Assembly (NCBI GenBank): GCA_005502915.1
Contig: SCMT01000011.1
Location: 1-64,000 of the forward strand
Direction: 5' to 3'
From: Lysobacteraceae bacterium 2PB
GTDB taxonomy: Bacteria > Pseudomonadota > Gammaproteobacteria > Xanthomonadales > Xanthomonadaceae
DNA length: 64,000 nt
The translations under genes were made by a program, and so were the position numbers. Each line of letters starts with the position of its first letter. The first letter of the stretch is position 1. This document shows positions 35,340 to 44,494 of this stretch, piece by piece. Under the pieces are notes generated by a model that saw nothing but the letters and a program-made list of their open reading frames with translations, was not told where the DNA came from and did no database searches.

Positions 35340-36212
35340 ATGAATACGCCCCCGATGACCCGACTTCCTCCCCACGCCGTCCAGCCCGATCTTTCGCCCC
35401 TGCCACGCATCCGCAACATCCTTGCCGTGGGCTCCGGCAAGGGCGGCGTCGGCAAGTCGACCACGGCGGCGAACCTCGCGGTGGCGCTGGCGGCTTCGGG
35501 CCTGCGCGTCGGCCTGCTCGATGCCGACATCTACGGCCCGAGCATCCCGACCATGCTCGGCCTGTCCGGGCGTCCCGACAGCCCGGACGGCAAGTCCATC
35601 GTGCCGATGCGGGCCCACGGCGTGGAGACGATGTCGATCGGCTTCCTGGTGGAGCAGGACACCCCGATGATCTGGCGCGGCCCGATGGCGACCTCGGCGC
35701 TGACCCAACTGCTCAACGACACCCGCTGGGGCGGGGAGGACGGCGAGGGCCTGGACATCCTGGTGGTGGACCTGCCGCCGGGCACCGGGGACATCCAGCT
35801 GACCCTGGCCCAGAAGATCCCGGTGGCCGGGGCGCTGATCGTGACCACCCCGCAGGAAGTGGCCACGCTGGACGCGCGCAAGGCGCTGAAGATGTTCGAA
35901 AAGGTGAACGTGCCGGTGCTGGGGCTGATCGAGAACATGGCCCAGCACGTCTGCTCGAACTGCGGTCACGTCGAGCACCTCTTCGGCGCCGGTGGCGGCG
36001 AGCGCATGGCGGCGCAGTACGGCGTGCCGCTGCTGGGATCCCTGCCGCTGGACATCGCGATCCGCGAACAGGGCGATGGCGGTGTGCCGGTGGTGGCCGC
36101 TGCACCCGATTCCGCCGTGGCGGCTGCCTATCGTGCGCTTGCGCAGCGGGTGGTCGAAGCCCTGCGCGAGCGTCCGCGGGTCAAGGCTGAGATCGGTGCG
36201 ACCTTGCTGTGA
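35340..36212 (+). CDS. mrp: Mrp/ApbC family iron-sulfur cluster carrier ATPase
   Basis: A 290-residue cytoplasmic P-loop ATPase of the Mrp/NBP35 family that carries and hands over 4Fe-4S clusters. The deviant Walker A is GSGKGGVGKST near residues 33-43. Walker-B-like LLDADIYGPSIP and VVDLPPGTGD follow, and the cluster-binding CSNC is near residue 207. It lacks the N-terminal DUF59 domain found in some members. The start at 35340 has no clear ribosome-binding site; ATG 35355 is an alternative. In Xanthomonas it commonly neighbours dcd; here a protease gene lies between them. Confidence 0.94.
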   Translation: MNTPPMTRLPPHAVQPDLSPLPRIRNILAVGSGKGGVGKSTTAANLAVALAASGLRVGLLDADIYGPSIPTMLGLSGRPDSPDGKSIVPMRAHGVETMSIGFLVEQDTPMIWRGPMATSALTQLLNDTRWGGEDGEGLDILVVDLPPGTGDIQLTLAQKIPVAGALIVTTPQEVATLDARKALKMFEKVNVPVLGLIENMAQHVCSNCGHVEHLFGAGGGERMAAQYGVPLLGSLPLDIAIREQGDGGVPVVAAAPDSAVAAAYRALAQRVVEALRERPRVKAEIGATLL

Positions 36213-36233
36213 TCCTGTCGGCAGGTTGATTGC

Positions 36234-36253
36234 ACGATCAATAAATTGATCGT
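36234..36253. promoter_or_regulatory. AT-rich 20-base palindrome upstream of the S8 protease gene
   Basis: ACGATCAA and TTGATCGT flank TAAA, followed by TATTCAATAGATAG, the most AT-rich spot in the region. It lies 22 bases past the mrp stop and 164 bases before the protease start. It could be an operator near the protease promoter or a weak terminator for mrp. Confidence 0.4.
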
Positions 36254-36416
36254 TATTCAATAGATAGTGTCGATGACAGCGGTGGCAAGCCCGCCGCCGG
36301 TCGGTCATGTTGCATCGCGGCGTGCATCCACTCGCGACAGGTCCCTAGTGTGTCGGCGCTTCGGCGGATTTCCGCCGGTCCGCAGCAACGACAATCACAA
36401 CAGGGGCTTGAAACAG

Positions 36417-37787
36417 ATGAATCGTTCCGTTCGTCGCGCCATGCTGGCATCCGCAGTCCTGCTCACCCTCGGCCTGTCCTCCACCGCGTTCGCCGGTGGA
36501 CGTCCCGATGCCGTCATTTCCGGCCTCAACGCCGGACGCGCCCATGAGGCCAACCAGCTCATCATCAAGTTCCGCGACGGTGCGAGCACCCTGCAGCGCA
36601 ATGCTGTGCGTACCGGCCTTCGCGCGGTGTCGCAGGACACCCTGCGCCGTGGCAACCGCGGCGGCGACACCACCCTGATGCGCCTGCCCAGCGGCGCCAA
36701 CCTGCAGGCGCTGGTCCGTCGCCTGTCGACCAATCCGGCGATCGAATACGCCGAGCCGAACTGGATCTACACCCACTCGGCGACCTCGAACGATCCCTCC
36801 TACACCAACGGCTCGCTGTGGGGCATGTACGGCGACGCCACCAGCCCGGCGAACCAGTTCGGTTCCCAGGCAGGCGAGGCCTGGGCCGCCGGCCACACCG
36901 ACTGCAGCGGCGTCCTGATCGGCGTGATCGACGAAGGCATCTACTTCAACCATCCGGACCTCGCCGCCAACATCTGGACCAACCCGTACGACCCGGTGGA
37001 CGGCGTCGACAACGACGGCAACGGCTACGTCGACGACGTGCGCGGCTGGGACTTCGACGGCAACTCCAACAACATCAATTCCGGTGGCGCGGGCGACGAC
37101 CACGGCACGCACGTGGCCGGCACCATCGGCGCCGTCGGCGGCAACGGCATCGGCGTCGCAGGCGTGTGCTGGAGCGGCGTGAAGATGATCTCCGGCCGCT
37201 TCCTCGGCCGCCGCGGCGGCACCACCGCCAATGCGATCAAGGCGGTCGACTACTTCACCGATCTCAAGACCCGTCATGGCCTGAACATCGTCGCGACCAA
37301 CAATTCCTGGGGTGGCGGCGGATTCTCGCAGGCGCTGCAGGACGCGATCGGTCGTGCCAACAATGCAGGCATCCTGTTCGTCGCGGCGGCCGGCAACTCG
37401 GGCGCCAACAACGATACGACCGCCAGCTATCCGTCGAACTACCCGAACGCGAACATCATCGCGGTCGCCGCGCTGGCCAGCAACGGCAGCCTCGCCAGCT
37501 ACTCGCAGTACGGCGCCACCACCGTCGACATCTGCGCGCCGGGCTCTGCCGTCAACTCGACCGTGCCGGTCAGCTCCAAGGGCACGATCTCGCCGGGCTA
37601 CGCGAGCTACAGCGGCACGTCGATGGCCACTCCGCACGTGACCGGCGGCGTCGCGCTCTACGCCTCGGCACGCCCGGGCGCCAGCGCTGCCGACATCAAG
37701 GCCGCGATCATGGGCACCGCCGTGCCCACGACCTCGTGCAACGGCAAGGTGGTCAGCAACGGCCGTCTGAACGTCAGCAGCTTCTGA
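36417..37787 (+). CDS. Secreted subtilisin-like (S8) serine protease
   Basis: A 456-residue exported protease. The signal peptide (MLASAVLLTLGLSSTAFA) is followed by a propeptide of about 90 residues resembling the inhibitor_I9 fold (NQLIIKFRDGAS, TNPAIEYAEPNW). In the catalytic domain the triad is Asp172 (GVIDEGI; the usual Thr after Asp is Glu), His229 (DDHGTHVAG) and Ser402 (SGTSMATPHVTGG), with oxyanion Asn in AAGNSG. An Asp/Asn-rich calcium-like loop (DNDGNGYVDD) is present. No C-terminal extension such as PPC is seen, so it probably leaves by a route not needing one. It is placed between mrp and dcd with its own terminator. Confidence 0.95.
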   Translation: MNRSVRRAMLASAVLLTLGLSSTAFAGGRPDAVISGLNAGRAHEANQLIIKFRDGASTLQRNAVRTGLRAVSQDTLRRGNRGGDTTLMRLPSGANLQALVRRLSTNPAIEYAEPNWIYTHSATSNDPSYTNGSLWGMYGDATSPANQFGSQAGEAWAAGHTDCSGVLIGVIDEGIYFNHPDLAANIWTNPYDPVDGVDNDGNGYVDDVRGWDFDGNSNNINSGGAGDDHGTHVAGTIGAVGGNGIGVAGVCWSGVKMISGRFLGRRGGTTANAIKAVDYFTDLKTRHGLNIVATNNSWGGGGFSQALQDAIGRANNAGILFVAAAGNSGANNDTTASYPSNYPNANIIAVAALASNGSLASYSQYGATTVDICAPGSAVNSTVPVSSKGTISPGYASYSGTSMATPHVTGGVALYASARPGASAADIKAAIMGTAVPTTSCNGKVVSNGRLNVSSF

Positions 37788-37807
37788 TTTTCAGGCCTCC
37801 CCGGCCC

Positions 37808-37834
37808 CGAAGGCCCGGCCCTGCCGGGCCTTCG
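37808..37834 (+). terminator. Terminator after the S8 protease gene
   Basis: CGAAGGCCCGGC and GCCGGGCCTTCG form a perfect 12-bp stem with a 3-base loop, followed by TCGTCTCC, 21 bases past the stop codon. Confidence 0.75.
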
Positions 37835-37879
37835 TCGTCTCCGGGCTCCCGTCCGGGGCAAGCCTCGGCGGCGATCCCG

Positions 37880-37885
37880 TAGAAT
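37880..37885 (+). promoter_or_regulatory. Probable -10 box of dcd
   Basis: TAGAAT lies 49 bases before the dcd start, in the gap between a terminator and the gene. The same hexamer precedes nfuA and nnrD. No clear -35 box is seen. Confidence 0.4.
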
Positions 37886-37933
37886 GGCCGGCCTTGCCCC
37901 TGACAGACGGGCCCCGGCCCGGAATACACACGC

Positions 37934-38503
37934 ATGAGCATCAAAAGCGACCGCTGGATCCGCCGCATGTCCGAACAGCACGGCATGATCGACCCCTTCG
38001 AGCCGGGGCAGGTCAAGCATGCCGCCGACGGCCAGCGCATCGTCAGCTACGGCACCTCCAGCTACGGCTACGACGTCCGCTGCTCGCGCGAGTTCAAGAT
38101 CTTCACCAACATCAACTCCACGATCGTCGATCCCAAGCATTTCGATCCCAAGAGTTTCGTCGACGTGGTCGCCGACGAGTGCATCATCCCGCCCAACTCC
38201 TTCGCCCTGGCGCGCACCGTCGAGTACTTCCGCATCCCGCGCGACGTGCTGGTGGTGTGCCTGGGCAAGAGCACCTACGCGCGCTGCGGGATCATCGTCA
38301 ACGTCACGCCGCTGGAGCCGGAATGGGAAGGCCACGTGACCCTCGAATTCAGCAACACCACGCCGCTGCCGGCGCGCATCTACGCCAACGAAGGCGTCGC
38401 GCAGATGCTGTTCTTCCAGTCCGACGAGGTCTGCGAGACCTCCTACAAGGATCGCGGCGGCAAGTACCAGGGGCAGACCGGCGTGACCCTGCCGCGCACC
38501 TGA
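37934..38503 (+). CDS. dcd: dCTP deaminase
   Basis: A 189-residue homotrimeric enzyme that deaminates dCTP to dUTP, feeding dTMP synthesis. The N-terminus [12 protein letters not shown] and the segments [33 protein letters not shown] and [32 protein letters not shown] (here given in part) are diagnostic, the last containing the catalytic Glu. C-terminal [13 protein letters not shown] matches the flexible lid. Length is standard. It is separated from mrp by the protease gene, unlike the close mrp-dcd pairing in relatives. Confidence 0.97.
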   Translation: MSIKSDRWIRRMSEQHGMIDPFEPGQVKHAADGQRIVSYGTSSYGYDVRCSREFKIFTNINSTIVDPKHFDPKSFVDVVADECIIPPNSFALARTVEYFRIPRDVLVVCLGKSTYARCGIIVNVTPLEPEWEGHVTLEFSNTTPLPARIYANEGVAQMLFFQSDEVCETSYKDRGGKYQGQTGVTLPRT

Positions 38504-38525
38504 GCACTCTGATGATTTCCCGGCA

Positions 38526-40262
38526 ATGAGCGCGTTGCAGGCCCGTCTGGCAACGGTCTACGCCGATCTCGCCGGTGGTCGCGTGCATCAGGCCGGGCTG
38601 CAGGTCGAAGCACTGCTGCAAGCGCATCCGCACCTGCCCGAAGTCCGGCGCGCGCAAGCCGCGTGGTTGCAGATGTCCGGGCGGCCCGCTGAGGCCATCG
38701 ACGCCATGCAGGCTGCGGTCGCACTCGCGCCCGACGATGCCAATCTGCGCATCGCGCTCGGTCAGGTGCAGGCTTCGGCAGGCCGGGTCGATGACGCCAT
38801 CGCGTCGTTCCGCGAGTCCTGCGACCGCCAGCCGGCGTCCGTGGAAGCCTGGTATCTGCTCGGTGCCACGCACTACGGCAATGGCCGACTCGCCGAGGCT
38901 CTGCCGCCGCTCGAACGCGCGCATGCGCTGATGCCCGCCCAGCCGATGATCGCCGCGATGCTGGCCGACACGCTGTTCCTGCAGGGGCGTTTCGAGGATG
39001 CGCTGGCGCATTTCCGCAGGCTCGCGCAGACGCAGCCGCCGGACGCCATGCGCATGCTGCGCATCGTGCAGTGCCATCGCGCCCTCGGCGAACCTGCGCT
39101 GGCGCTGCAGCTGGCCCAGTCCTGGCAGGGCGATGGCTTCGCGCCGCTGTGGCTGGAGATCGGCGGCCTGCACGAGGATCTCGGCGATGCCGACGCCGCG
39201 CACGCAGCCTACCTGCAGGCCGCCGCCCTGCAGCCGAACTGGGCCGAGCCGGTGTCGGCGCTGATCGGCCTGCGCCGCGAGGCCTCGCCCGACACCGTGC
39301 TGGACACCGCGCAGGTCCTGCTCGCGGACCCTGCATTGCCGACGCGATCGCGTGCGCTGCTGCACCATGCGCTGGGCAAGCGCGCGGACCGGCTGGATGC
39401 CTGCGACCAGGCCGCCGCGCACTGGCGCGAGGCCAATCGCCTGCGTCGCGCCCAGGATGGCGCGCTCGACCGTGCCGCCCACCAGGCGCGCATCGACATG
39501 CTGATCGCGCGTACTGCCGGCGGTGTCCTCGCACGGGCAGTGGATTCGGACGCATCCGCTCCCCGGCCGCTGTTCGTGGTCGGCATCACGCGCAGCGGCA
39601 CGACCCTGGTGGAGCGGATCCTTGCCGCGCATCCGCAGGGGCATGGCTGTGGCGAACTGCCGGTGTTCACCCGCTTCGGCAACGCGTTGCCCGAAGCGCC
39701 GTTCACCACCGAACCACGGTTGCTCGCCGAACTGGCACCGCGATGGCGGGCCGCCGTGCGCCGCACTTCGCCGGATGGGGCTGTGCTGGCCATCGACAAG
39801 CACCCGTTCAACCTCGAACAGCTCGCCCTGGTCGCGTCCGCCCTGCCCGATGCGCGGGTGGTGTGGTGCCGGCGCGATCCGCGCGACGTCGCGCTGTCGA
39901 TCTACGCCGAGAGCTTCGCCCCGGATGCCACGTACGCGACCGACCTCGACGACATCCGTTTCGTGATGCAGCAGCAGACCCGCCTGATGCGCCACTGGCG
40001 CGAGGTGCTGGCATTGCCGATCCACGAGATCCGCTACGAACAGCTGGTCCACGATCCCGAGACCCAGGCGCGGCATCTGCTGGAATTCGCAGGCCTGCCG
40101 TGGCACGACGATTGCCTGCGTTTCCACGCGAGCGCCGGCCCCGTGCAGACCCACAGCCGCTGGCAGGTCCGCCAGCCGATCCATCGTGGTGCGATCGGCC
40201 GCTGGCGTCGCTACGCCGACTGGTTCGCTGGCTGGCCGGACGACGGTGCCGACGAGGCTTGA
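38526..40262 (+). CDS. TPR-repeat sulfotransferase
   Basis: A 578-residue fusion of tetratricopeptide repeats and a sulfotransferase domain. Residues 1-270 hold about seven TPR units (for instance PAEAIDAMQAAVALAPDDANL, GRLAEALPPLERAHALMP). After a helical connector the Sulfotransfer_3-type domain begins at about residue 345 with the PAPS P-loop VVGITRSGTTLVERIL (about 351-366) and the 3'-phosphate site CRRDPRDVALSIYAESF. IRYEQLVHDPE is the late family motif. Such proteins transfer sulfate to proteins or small metabolites; the acceptor is unknown. It starts 22 bases after dcd, so probable read-through. No signal peptide is seen. Confidence 0.9.
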   Translation: MSALQARLATVYADLAGGRVHQAGLQVEALLQAHPHLPEVRRAQAAWLQMSGRPAEAIDAMQAAVALAPDDANLRIALGQVQASAGRVDDAIASFRESCDRQPASVEAWYLLGATHYGNGRLAEALPPLERAHALMPAQPMIAAMLADTLFLQGRFEDALAHFRRLAQTQPPDAMRMLRIVQCHRALGEPALALQLAQSWQGDGFAPLWLEIGGLHEDLGDADAAHAAYLQAAALQPNWAEPVSALIGLRREASPDTVLDTAQVLLADPALPTRSRALLHHALGKRADRLDACDQAAAHWREANRLRRAQDGALDRAAHQARIDMLIARTAGGVLARAVDSDASAPRPLFVVGITRSGTTLVERILAAHPQGHGCGELPVFTRFGNALPEAPFTTEPRLLAELAPRWRAAVRRTSPDGAVLAIDKHPFNLEQLALVASALPDARVVWCRRDPRDVALSIYAESFAPDATYATDLDDIRFVMQQQTRLMRHWREVLALPIHEIRYEQLVHDPETQARHLLEFAGLPWHDDCLRFHASAGPVQTHSRWQVRQPIHRGAIGRWRRYADWFAGWPDDGADEA

Positions 40263-40332
40263 GCCCGGGCTGCGGGGCGCGCGGCTTGTGGCATGATTCG
40301 GCGGGTCGATCCATGCCACGAGGGAAGAGGGA

Positions 40333-42435
40333 ATGTCCGTGAATCGCAGCCGTCATCGCAGCCATGTCTGCACCCATCGCACGCGCCCGCTGGTACGCGT
40401 CCTTGCCTTCGGCGCACTAGCGCTGCTGAGCCTGCAGGCGCTGGCCGCCGAAACCATCCGCTATGTCGCCCTGGTCGACGGCGGCAAGACCGCCGGCCAC
40501 CAGATCGTCGAACACGGCGACGACGGCGTCACCCGCGTCGACTACATGTTCAAGGACAACGGACGCGGGCCCGAGCTGAAGGAAACCTACGTCCTCGCCA
40601 GTGACGGCACCTTCGCCAGCTACAGCGCGAAGGGGGCCTCCACCTTCGGCGCCCCGGTCGATGAATCGTTCGCGATCGAGAACGGCGTCGCGCGCTGGAA
40701 ATCCACGGCGGACGCGGGCGAGCAGCCCCACCAGGCCGGCGCGGCGTATTTCCCGCTCGGCGGATCGCCCCAGGCCTATGCCGCCCCCCTGGCCGCTCTG
40801 GCTGCGCGCGCGGACGGCAAGCTTCCGCTGGTGCCCAGCGGCACGCTCACGATGCAGCAGGCGGACGAGGTCGAAGTGTCCGATGGCACCCGCACGCGCA
40901 AGGTGCGCCTGCAGCGGGTCACCGGCATCGGCTTCACGCCGACGTTCGTGTGGATGACCGACGACGCGACGCCGCGCCTGTTCGCACTGATCTATCCAGG
41001 CTATCTGCAGCTGGTCGAGGAAGGCTGGCAGGCCAGCACCGCCACGCTCGAAGCGCGGCAGAAGGCGGCCGAAGCCCGCGCGCTGGTCGAGTTGCAGCAG
41101 ACGCTGGCCCGCCCGCTGCGCGGCACCACCCTGATCCGCAATGCCCGCGTCTTCGACAGCGTGGCCGCGCGCATGGGCGAGCCATCCGACCTGCTGATCC
41201 GCGATGGCCGCATCGTTTCGATCTCCGGTGCCAACCAGGAGCGCGCGCGCGCCGACCACATCGTCGATGCCGGCGGGCGCGTGCTGCTGCCCGGGCTGTA
41301 CGACATGCATGGCCACGTCAACGACTGGCAGGGCGGCCTGCACATCGCCGCAGGCGTGACCACCGTCCGCGACATGGGCAACGACAACAAGACCCTGCAG
41401 GCGCTGATCGCCGACGAGCGCGCAGGTCGCGTGCTGTCGCCCAGCATCGTCGCCGCCGGCTTCATCGAGGGCGAGAGCCCGATGTCGGCGCGCAATGGCT
41501 TCGTCATCAAGGATCTGGCGGAAGCGAAGAAGGCGGTCGACTGGTACGCCGCGAACGGCTACCCGCAGATCAAGATCTACAACTCCTTCCCGAAGGAGAT
41601 CCTGCGCGAGACCGTGGCCTACGCGCACAGTCGCGATCTGCGCGTGAGCGGCCACGTGCCGGTGTTCCTGCGCGCGCAGGACGCGATCGATTTCGGCTAC
41701 GACGAGATCCAGCACATCAACCAGGTGCTGCTGAATTTCCTCGTCGACGACAAGACCGACACGCGGACGCTGGAACGCTTCTACCTGCCAGCGAAGCGCA
41801 TCGCCGATCTCGACTTCAATTCGAAGCCGGTGCAGGACTTCATCGCCTCGCTCGCCGCCAACCGCATCGCGGTCGATCCCACGCTGGCCACCTTCGATTT
41901 CATCCGCCAGCGCCCGGGTCAGCTCTCGCAGACCTTCGCCGCCGTCGCCGACCACATGCCGCCGGACGTGAAGCGCGGCCTGTACGCCGCCGAGTTCGAC
42001 ATCCCCGACGATGCCACGGCGGCGCGCTACAACCGCTCCTACGAAAAGATGGTCGAGTTCGTCGGCCGCATGTACAAGGCCGGCGTGCCGATCCTCGCCG
42101 GCACCGACAGCCTGCCGGGCTTCGCCCTGCAGCGGGAACTGGAACTGTACGTGCAGGCCGGCATGACCCCTGCACAGGCGCTGCAGGTGGCCACATGGAC
42201 CGCCGCGCAGCACAGCCGCACCGATGGCGAACGCGGATCGATCGCAGTCGGCAAGCGCGCCGACCTGCTGCTGGTCGACGGCGATCCGTCGAAGAACATC
42301 GCCGACATCCGCAAGGTCGCGCTTGTGATCAAGAACGGCACGGCCTACTACCCGGCCGAGGTGCATGAAGCCCTGGGCATCAAGCGCTTCGCGGACCCGG
42401 TACGCGTGCAGCCGGCGGCAGCCGCGGCGCCCTGA
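40333..42435 (+). CDS. Secreted amidohydrolase with an extra N-terminal domain
   Basis: A 700-residue exported hydrolase. A signal peptide (LAFGALALLSLQALA) is followed by a beta-rich domain of about 220 residues (RYVALVDGGKTAGHQIVEHGDD, DYMFKDNGRGPE) not typical of amidohydrolases, then the metal-dependent TIM-barrel domain. LIRNARVFD starts the composite beta-sandwich, GLYDMHGHVND has the HxH metal pair, VSGHVP and EIQHINQV supply two His, and LAGTDSLPG the final Asp. The C-terminus closes with GSIAVGKRADLLLVDGDPS. Similar enzymes are imidazolonepropionase- or prolidase-like; the substrate is unknown. AGAGGGA before the ATG supports the start. Confidence 0.9.
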   Translation: MSVNRSRHRSHVCTHRTRPLVRVLAFGALALLSLQALAAETIRYVALVDGGKTAGHQIVEHGDDGVTRVDYMFKDNGRGPELKETYVLASDGTFASYSAKGASTFGAPVDESFAIENGVARWKSTADAGEQPHQAGAAYFPLGGSPQAYAAPLAALAARADGKLPLVPSGTLTMQQADEVEVSDGTRTRKVRLQRVTGIGFTPTFVWMTDDATPRLFALIYPGYLQLVEEGWQASTATLEARQKAAEARALVELQQTLARPLRGTTLIRNARVFDSVAARMGEPSDLLIRDGRIVSISGANQERARADHIVDAGGRVLLPGLYDMHGHVNDWQGGLHIAAGVTTVRDMGNDNKTLQALIADERAGRVLSPSIVAAGFIEGESPMSARNGFVIKDLAEAKKAVDWYAANGYPQIKIYNSFPKEILRETVAYAHSRDLRVSGHVPVFLRAQDAIDFGYDEIQHINQVLLNFLVDDKTDTRTLERFYLPAKRIADLDFNSKPVQDFIASLAANRIAVDPTLATFDFIRQRPGQLSQTFAAVADHMPPDVKRGLYAAEFDIPDDATAARYNRSYEKMVEFVGRMYKAGVPILAGTDSLPGFALQRELELYVQAGMTPAQALQVATWTAAQHSRTDGERGSIAVGKRADLLLVDGDPSKNIADIRKVALVIKNGTAYYPAEVHEALGIKRFADPVRVQPAAAAAP

Positions 42436-42462
42436 CGCAGTACGCCTGCGCAGAGCCGAGCG

Positions 42463-42492
42463 GACGCGATGCCGTCGATGCGGCATCGCGTC
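42463..42492. terminator. Hairpin between convergent amidohydrolase and phytase-like genes
   Basis: GACGCGATGCCG and CGGCATCGCGTC form a perfect 12-bp stem with a 6-base loop in the 80-base gap between two converging genes. It should stop both transcripts. It lacks T-runs. Confidence 0.65.
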
Positions 42493-42515
42493 GGGTTGCG
42501 ATCGCAGGCCGAGGC

Positions 42516-43895
42516 TCAGCGCACCCGGAACGAGAACAGGTAGCCCGGGATCAGGTGCAGGCCGGCCGGGCAGGGCGTGTCGATCGCCACTTGCGCGCGC
42601 TCCCCGGTGGACGGATTCACGCAGACGTCGAACTGTTCCCCGGCACCGGTCTGGGTGACGCTGTAGTCGTTGTCGCTGCCGACCAGCGCGACGCGACCGC
42701 CAGACAACAGGCGCGGACCGATCGCGAGGCCTTCGAGTTTTTCGGGGATGTCGCTGCCGACCGACTTCAGCGCGGCGAGCAGATCGACTTCCTCGCGCTT
42801 GGCCACCGGCATCACGCCGGCCGGTAATTGCGCTGCGCCGGCCAGCGACAGGCCCGAGACATCGCTCGCGCCGCGGATGTCGATGCGATACACGCGCTTG
42901 TGCAGCGGCGTGGCGGTGGCTTCCACGCCCAGGCCGCGGTTGTCGCGTTCCAGCACGAGGAATTCGTGGTCGGACAGCGCCGTGATCGCGCTCAGGCCGA
43001 TGCTGCGGCCTTGGTTGGTCGCGGAGAAATCGTCGGCCGTCTCGGGCGTCAGCGCGTTGAGCGCGGCGATCGATTCGAGCGGATACAGGAATTGCGCGGT
43101 GCTGCGCCCGCTGCGCGCGTCGAATTCGACGATGCGCACGAAACGGCCCCGGCGCCCGTCGCCGCGATCGCCTTCGTCGACCAGGGGATCCTGCATCACG
43201 GCGTACAGGCGCGTGCCGGAGGCATTGAAGCTCAGGCCCTCGAAGCCGCGATTGTCCTGGCGACCCTTGACCACCACCGGCCGGCCGTCGACGAGGTTGA
43301 GGGCACCGTCGGCCTGGCGCGGAATCAGGTTCCCGGGGATCTCGAAGGCGCGGACGAAGCGGCCGCGACGGTCGAATTCGTAAAGGCTCGGACCGTATTC
43401 GTCGGCCACGAAGAAATGACCGTTGCGGCCGATCGCGAAGCCTTCCGGGTCGAAGCTGCGGCCCAGGCTGCCCGCATCGCCGTTGAGCAGGGCCGGATTC
43501 AGGCCGTTGAACGGCTGGCCGTCGCGGTCGGTGAACAGGATCGTGCGCAGCACCACTGGACGTGTCAGCAACTCGCCGTTGATCGGGTGGATCGGCACCA
43601 GCAGCTGCTGCACGCGGGTGGCGTAGCCGATCAGGCCGCCGCCCGGGCCACGATCGGACAGTGCGAACCAGGTGCCGGTGGCGGCGTCGTAGGTCAGGTC
43701 GGAGAAGTAACCGAGCCGATTGATGTTCGCGGTGGGCTTGTCCGCGCGGATGCGGTCCGTGGCGTTGCCGGGCAGCGGCATCGCATCGGCGAGACGCCAT
43801 TCCGCAGCCGCGGCCGGCATCGGGGCGGCTGCGCCGAGGGCAAGGCAGGAGACGAGGGTGGTGGCGAGGGCGACGGCGAGGGGACGGAAACGCAT
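42516..43895 (-). CDS. Secreted esterase/phytase-like beta-propeller protein
   Basis: A 459-residue exported protein of the 'esterase-like activity of phytase' family. Signal peptide LAVALATTLVSCLALGAAAPMPAAAA. Family segments include FSDLTYDAATGTWFALSDRGPGG near residues 65-87, DPEGFAIGRNGHFFVADEYGPSLYEFDRRGR, GFEGLSFNASGTRLYAVMQ and LVLERDNRG, and the fold is a six-bladed-propeller type with Asp/Glu-lined metal sites. It probably hydrolyses phosphoesters in the periplasm or outside the cell; the substrate is not certain. ATG 43895 is preferred over a start 9 codons upstream because it opens the signal peptide (MRFRPLAVALA). Confidence 0.87.
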   Translation of the reverse strand: MRFRPLAVALATTLVSCLALGAAAPMPAAAAEWRLADAMPLPGNATDRIRADKPTANINRLGYFSDLTYDAATGTWFALSDRGPGGGLIGYATRVQQLLVPIHPINGELLTRPVVLRTILFTDRDGQPFNGLNPALLNGDAGSLGRSFDPEGFAIGRNGHFFVADEYGPSLYEFDRRGRFVRAFEIPGNLIPRQADGALNLVDGRPVVVKGRQDNRGFEGLSFNASGTRLYAVMQDPLVDEGDRGDGRRGRFVRIVEFDARSGRSTAQFLYPLESIAALNALTPETADDFSATNQGRSIGLSAITALSDHEFLVLERDNRGLGVEATATPLHKRVYRIDIRGASDVSGLSLAGAAQLPAGVMPVAKREEVDLLAALKSVGSDIPEKLEGLAIGPRLLSGGRVALVGSDNDYSVTQTGAGEQFDVCVNPSTGERAQVAIDTPCPAGLHLIPGYLFSFRVR

Positions 43896-44000
43896 GCGGG
43901 GTGGCTCCAGGCAGGGGGCCACACGGTGTCAGCTGCGGATGACACCCCCATGACGGGCTTTGTCCTACACTTGGGCCCGACCCCCGGACGGAGCACCGCC

Positions 44001-44483
44001 TTGACCACCGCTTACGACTTCTCCGCGATCGACATCGACGGCCACGACAAGGCGCTGTCGGACTACGAGGGCAAGGTGCTGCTGATCGTCAACGTGGCCT
44101 CGAAATGCGGGTTCACGCCGCAATACACCGGTCTGCAGAAGCTCTGGGAAACCTACCGCGACCGCGGCCTGGTGGTGATGGGCTTCCCCTGCGACCAGTT
44201 CGGCCACCAGGAGCCGGGCAACGAGGCCGAGATCATGAATTTCTGCTCGCTCACCTACGACGTCGATTTCCCGATGTTCTCGAAGATCGACGTCAACGGC
44301 GCCAAGGCCCATCCGCTGTGGAAATGGCTGAAGGACGAGAAGGGCGGGCTGCTGGGCATCGGCGCGATCAAGTGGAACTTCAGCAAGTTCCTCGTCGGCC
44401 GGGACGGCAAGGTCATCAAGCGCTACGCCCCGACCGACAAGCCCGAGTCGCTGGCGCGCGACATCGAAGCCGCGCTGGGTTGA
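44001..44483 (+). CDS. Glutathione peroxidase (cysteine type)
   Basis: A 160-residue thiol peroxidase of the GPx family that reduces hydrogen peroxide and lipid hydroperoxides, in bacteria often with thioredoxin. The catalytic Cys lies in NVASKCGFTPQY, the Gln in FPCDQFGHQEPG and the Trp in IKWNFSKFLV, completing the tetrad with Asn. A second Cys in the middle helix (NFCSLTY) may resolve the disulfide. The TTG start (LTTAYDFSA) is chosen because GGAG lies 8 bases upstream and homologues begin here; ATG 43950 would add 17 residues. It is probably cotranscribed with the next gene, 11 bases on. Confidence 0.92.
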   Translation: MTTAYDFSAIDIDGHDKALSDYEGKVLLIVNVASKCGFTPQYTGLQKLWETYRDRGLVVMGFPCDQFGHQEPGNEAEIMNFCSLTYDVDFPMFSKIDVNGAKAHPLWKWLKDEKGGLLGIGAIKWNFSKFLVGRDGKVIKRYAPTDKPESLARDIEAALG

Positions 44484-44494
44484 GGGCGGCGGGC

